A DNA stretch of 64,000 nucleotides from Chitinophaga pinensis (GTDB lineage: Bacteria > Bacteroidota > Bacteroidia > NS11-12g > UBA955). A model generated the notes under the pieces. It was not told the origin of the DNA, did no database searches, and saw nothing but the letters and a program-made list of their open reading frames with translations. The translations under genes were made by a program, and so were the position numbers. The stretch lies in the NCBI GenBank assembly GCA_945888525.1, contig CAMDAF010000001.1, positions 96,059 through 160,058 of the forward strand. Reading direction: 5' to 3'. Below, one piece after another: positions 61,864 through 64,000 of this stretch (the stretch's first letter is position 1; each line of letters opens with the position of its first letter).

Positions 61864-62790
61864 ATGGAAATTCAACAAAACGAAAAAGACAAGAAAAGTA
61901 AAACGTATCTCATGATACTCATCGGTGCACTCTTTGCTTTAAATGTCGGTATAGGAATTAACTTATGGCTTGGCAACAAAGAAAAAGAAGAACTAAAAAC
62001 CCAAAATGCAACTTTAACCAACGACAAGAAGGTTTTACAGGCAGAACTCGATAAACAAATTGCAGAATTGGAAACAATGCGTTCTGAGAACCAAGGTTTG
62101 AATGAGCAATTGTCAGAAAAGGACAATGCCATTCAAGAGAAAATCAAACAAATTAAATCGATGTTGGTGAAAGGTAAATTGTCTGATGCTGAATTCAAAA
62201 AAGCAAAAGAAGAAATTTTAAATCTTAGAAGCCAAATCGAAGACTATAAAAATAAGATAGTAGAATTAACTCAGAAAAATGAAGAACTTACCACCGAGAA
62301 TGTTGGTTTGAATGAATCTTTGACAACTGAACAAGCCAGATCTGCAGAGAAAGATAAAGCGATTGAAAGTCAAAAGAAAACCATTAGTATAGCTAAGCGC
62401 TTGCATGCAAGTTCTATCAGTGCTGCGGCTGTTAGAGAACGTAAAATGTTTGGTAAAAAAGAAGTAGAGACAGACAAAGCCAACAAGGTTGAAGAAATCC
62501 GAGTGAAATTTACAATCGATAAAAATTCTATTTCTGATGCAGGTGATAAAGATTTATTCGTTAAAATTATCGGACCAGACGGTTCTCCAATTACCACAAA
62601 AATGCAAACAACCAAAGTTGATGGCACCGAAACGCTATACACCGAAAGAAAAACAATCGACTACCAGAATGAAAAACAAGACAATGTAGTTTATTGCAAA
62701 AAGCAAGGTGTTTATCCAAAAGGAGAGTACACTGTGGAGATTTTTACAGAAGGATACAAAATCGGAACAAGTAAATTTATACTGAGATAA
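61864..62790 (+). CDS. Membrane-anchored coiled-coil protein, unknown
   Basis: A 308-aa protein: short basic cytoplasmic N-terminus, one membrane helix (YLMILIGALFALNVGIGINLWL), a long coiled coil (residues ~38-180) and a compact beta-rich C-terminal domain of ~110 residues (VEEIRVKFTIDKNSISDAGD to GEYTVEIFTEGYKIGTSKFI). The C-terminal part looks like a conserved Bacteroidota domain, but I cannot name it. Envelope scaffold is a guess. Ends with a strong terminator. Confidence 0.8.
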   Translation: MEIQQNEKDKKSKTYLMILIGALFALNVGIGINLWLGNKEKEELKTQNATLTNDKKVLQAELDKQIAELETMRSENQGLNEQLSEKDNAIQEKIKQIKSMLVKGKLSDAEFKKAKEEILNLRSQIEDYKNKIVELTQKNEELTTENVGLNESLTTEQARSAEKDKAIESQKKTISIAKRLHASSISAAAVRERKMFGKKEVETDKANKVEEIRVKFTIDKNSISDAGDKDLFVKIIGPDGSPITTKMQTTKVDGTETLYTERKTIDYQNEKQDNVVYCKKQGVYPKGEYTVEIFTEGYKIGTSKFILR

Positions 62791-62809
62791 TTCTCGAAAA
62801 AAATATTTT

Positions 62810-62840
62810 AAAAACCGACATTTATGTCGGTTTTTTTTTG
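62810..62840 (+). terminator. Terminator before pfkA
   Basis: ACCGACA (62814-62820) and TGTCGGT (62825-62831) with a TTTA loop, A run before and nine T after. Confidence 0.9.
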
Positions 62841-62848
62841 CAAATTTG
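62841..62848 (+). promoter_or_regulatory. Near-consensus -7 element of pfkA
   Basis: CAAATTTG, one mismatch from TAnnTTTG, immediately after the terminator and 6 nt before ATG 62855. Confidence 0.35.
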
Positions 62849-62854
62849 TGTGAG

Positions 62855-63826
62855 ATGAAAAAGATTGGAGTTTTTACTTCTGGAGGCGATGCGCCTGGAA
62901 TGAATGCATGCATTAGGGCCGTTGTGCGCTCTGCTACCTACCACGGAATTGATGTTTATGGAATCCGAAGCGGCTACCAAGGAATGATAGAAGGTGATAT
63001 AGCAAAGTTGGAGCCTAAGGATGTTGCAAATATTATTCAATATGGGGGCACCATTTTAAAAACGGCTAGAAGTAAAGAATTCATGACTCTTGAGGGCAGA
63101 AAGAAGGCATATGAGCAATTGGTGAAATTTGAAATTGACGGCCTAGTTTGTATAGGTGGCGACGGAACTTACACTGGCGCAGGAATTTTTTTCGATGAAT
63201 ATGGAATCCCTTCTATAGGTGCTCCTGGTACAATTGACAATGATTTGTATGGAACTGATTTTACCATCGGCTTTGACACAGCTGTTAATACCGCATTAGA
63301 TGCCATTGACAGAATTCGTGATACTGCAGATTCTCATAACCGATTGTTCTTTATTGAGGTGATGGGCCGTGATAGCGGATTTATTGCTTTGAATGCCGGA
63401 ATAGCTGGAGGAGCAGAAGGTATTTTATTGCCCGAAATCATGAGCGATTACGACGATTTGATAAAACATTTTAACAACAAGGAAAAACGCCGAAAAGAGT
63501 TTAGCATCATTATCGTAGCAGAAGGCGAAAAAGAAGGCAATGCATTTGAAATTTCTAAAAAGTTTCAAGATAATTTCTCAGGATATGATGTGCGCGTCTC
63601 GGTTCTTGGGCATATTCAACGCGGTGGAAAACCAAGTGCCAATGACCGTATTTTAGCAAGTACTTTAGGAAATGCAGCGGTTGAGCAATTAATGGCTGGC
63701 AAATCAAATGCCTGTGTTGGTGTTGTCAATGCGGAAGTTGTGGTAACCCCTTTTCATGAGGCCATTTATAAATCAAAATCAATCAACCAAACACTCTGGA
63801 ATCTGTCTAAAATATTGAGTAATTAA
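62855..63826 (+). CDS. pfkA: ATP-dependent 6-phosphofructokinase
   Basis: Glycolytic enzyme of 323 aa. ATP loop [27 protein letters not shown] (Gly of GGDG, as in ATP-type enzymes, not the Asp of PPi-type); catalytic [32 protein letters not shown]; substrate loop [15 protein letters not shown]; and [18 protein letters not shown] 62855 is chosen over a TTG three codons upstream. The stop overlaps the recN start (TAATG). Confidence 0.96.
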   Translation: MKKIGVFTSGGDAPGMNACIRAVVRSATYHGIDVYGIRSGYQGMIEGDIAKLEPKDVANIIQYGGTILKTARSKEFMTLEGRKKAYEQLVKFEIDGLVCIGGDGTYTGAGIFFDEYGIPSIGAPGTIDNDLYGTDFTIGFDTAVNTALDAIDRIRDTADSHNRLFFIEVMGRDSGFIALNAGIAGGAEGILLPEIMSDYDDLIKHFNNKEKRRKEFSIIIVAEGEKEGNAFEISKKFQDNFSGYDVRVSVLGHIQRGGKPSANDRILASTLGNAAVEQLMAGKSNACVGVVNAEVVVTPFHEAIYKSKSINQTLWNLSKILSN

Positions 63827-64000
63827 TGCTACTAAAACTAAGCATATCAAATTTTGCCATTATAAAAAAGATGGTGTTCGAACCACACAGTGGTTTGAAC
63901 ATAATTACAGGTGAAACAGGTGCAGGCAAATCGATTATATTGGATGCGTTAAATTTGATTTTAGGGAGCCGAGCCGACATTAAAACCCAAAGTGAATGGG
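63826..64000 (+). CDS. recN: DNA repair protein RecN (5' part)
   Basis: Truncated by the window end; 58 codons visible. SMC-like N-terminus [20 protein letters not shown] with Walker A GETGAGKS and [15 protein letters not shown], diagnostic of RecN, the double-strand-break repair ATPase. It overlaps the pfkA stop by one base, so it is co-transcribed. Confidence 0.93.
   Translation, partial: MLLKLSISNFAIIKKMVFEPHSGLNIITGETGAGKSIILDALNLILGSRADIKTQSEW

Noticed and set aside
1..64000. CRISPR arrays, transposases, integrases, phage genes, toxin-antitoxin pairs
   Set aside because: None was seen in any frame or as repeats; gene content and composition are uniform along the window.

Overview
This window is chromosomal DNA of a member of the Bacteroidota. 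The evidence is a strongly A/T-rich sequence and near absence of Shine-Dalgarno sequences. Many genes are preceded by the phylum's sigma-A -7 element TAnnTTTG. The protein families are also typical: S46 dipeptidyl-peptidase, a TonB-dependent receptor with a carboxypeptidase-like N-terminal domain, a type IX secretion C-terminal sorting domain, DUF1800/DUF1501, DUF4159, DUF5777, and an IcmF-type B12/GTPase protein. I cannot name genus or species. I see no insertion sequence, prophage, integrase, CRISPR array or rRNA operon; this is ordinary core genome with a few unusual loci.

Layout. 1-5.2 kb: tRNA-Lys, ychF, a GlmM-type mutase and ppk1. 5.3-12.5 kb: RNA helicase RhlE, a DUF1800/DUF1501 secreted pair, a beta-CASP nuclease and an alkyltransferase-like protein without the acceptor cysteine. 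12.5-18.7 kb: a thioredoxin-fold protein, pnuC, a LysE exporter, rbfA, a methyltransferase and a LolC/E-type permease. 18.7-25.4 kb: two minus-strand operons (ruvX-def-hypothetical-two cyclophilin lipoproteins; membrane protein-rsmI-lnt) with lysA between them. 25.4-31.8 kb: S46 peptidase, RNase P RNA, M61 peptidase, a small self-contained transcript and lpxB. 32-39.5 kb: thiolase, a hypothetical, DUF4159, lipid kinase, SUI1-like factor, flippase and a TonB-dependent receptor. 39.5-44.4 kb: acetyl-CoA synthetase, a B12-binding/GTPase protein that ends where the IcmF mutase domain should start, and a cystathionine beta-synthase-like enzyme. 44.5-52.8 kb: a deoxyhypusine-synthase-like gene, TylF-type methyltransferase, SDR, GNAT-like protein, glycosyltransferase, MFS exporter and a 2-oxoacid dehydrogenase E2. 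52.9-56.1 kb: a five-gene operon of two c-type-cytochrome-like lipoproteins with CX4CH motifs, an OB-fold protein, a YceI protein and a beta-barrel protein, behind a perfect palindrome. 56.1-64 kb: OmpA lipoprotein, rlmH, alaS, M23 peptidase, MerR regulator, coiled-coil membrane protein, pfkA and the start of recN.

Most striking are: (1) the IcmF-like protein lacking its mutase domain; (2) the CX4CH/YceI/beta-barrel operon with its palindromic operator; (3) an extended promoter consensus TAnnTT(T/C)GCA recurring upstream of more than twenty genes, which corrects several start codons and implies leaderless mRNAs; (4) a short transcription unit at 30.26-30.69 kb with a textbook promoter and terminator. 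All functions are assigned from motif recognition by eye; no database search was run.
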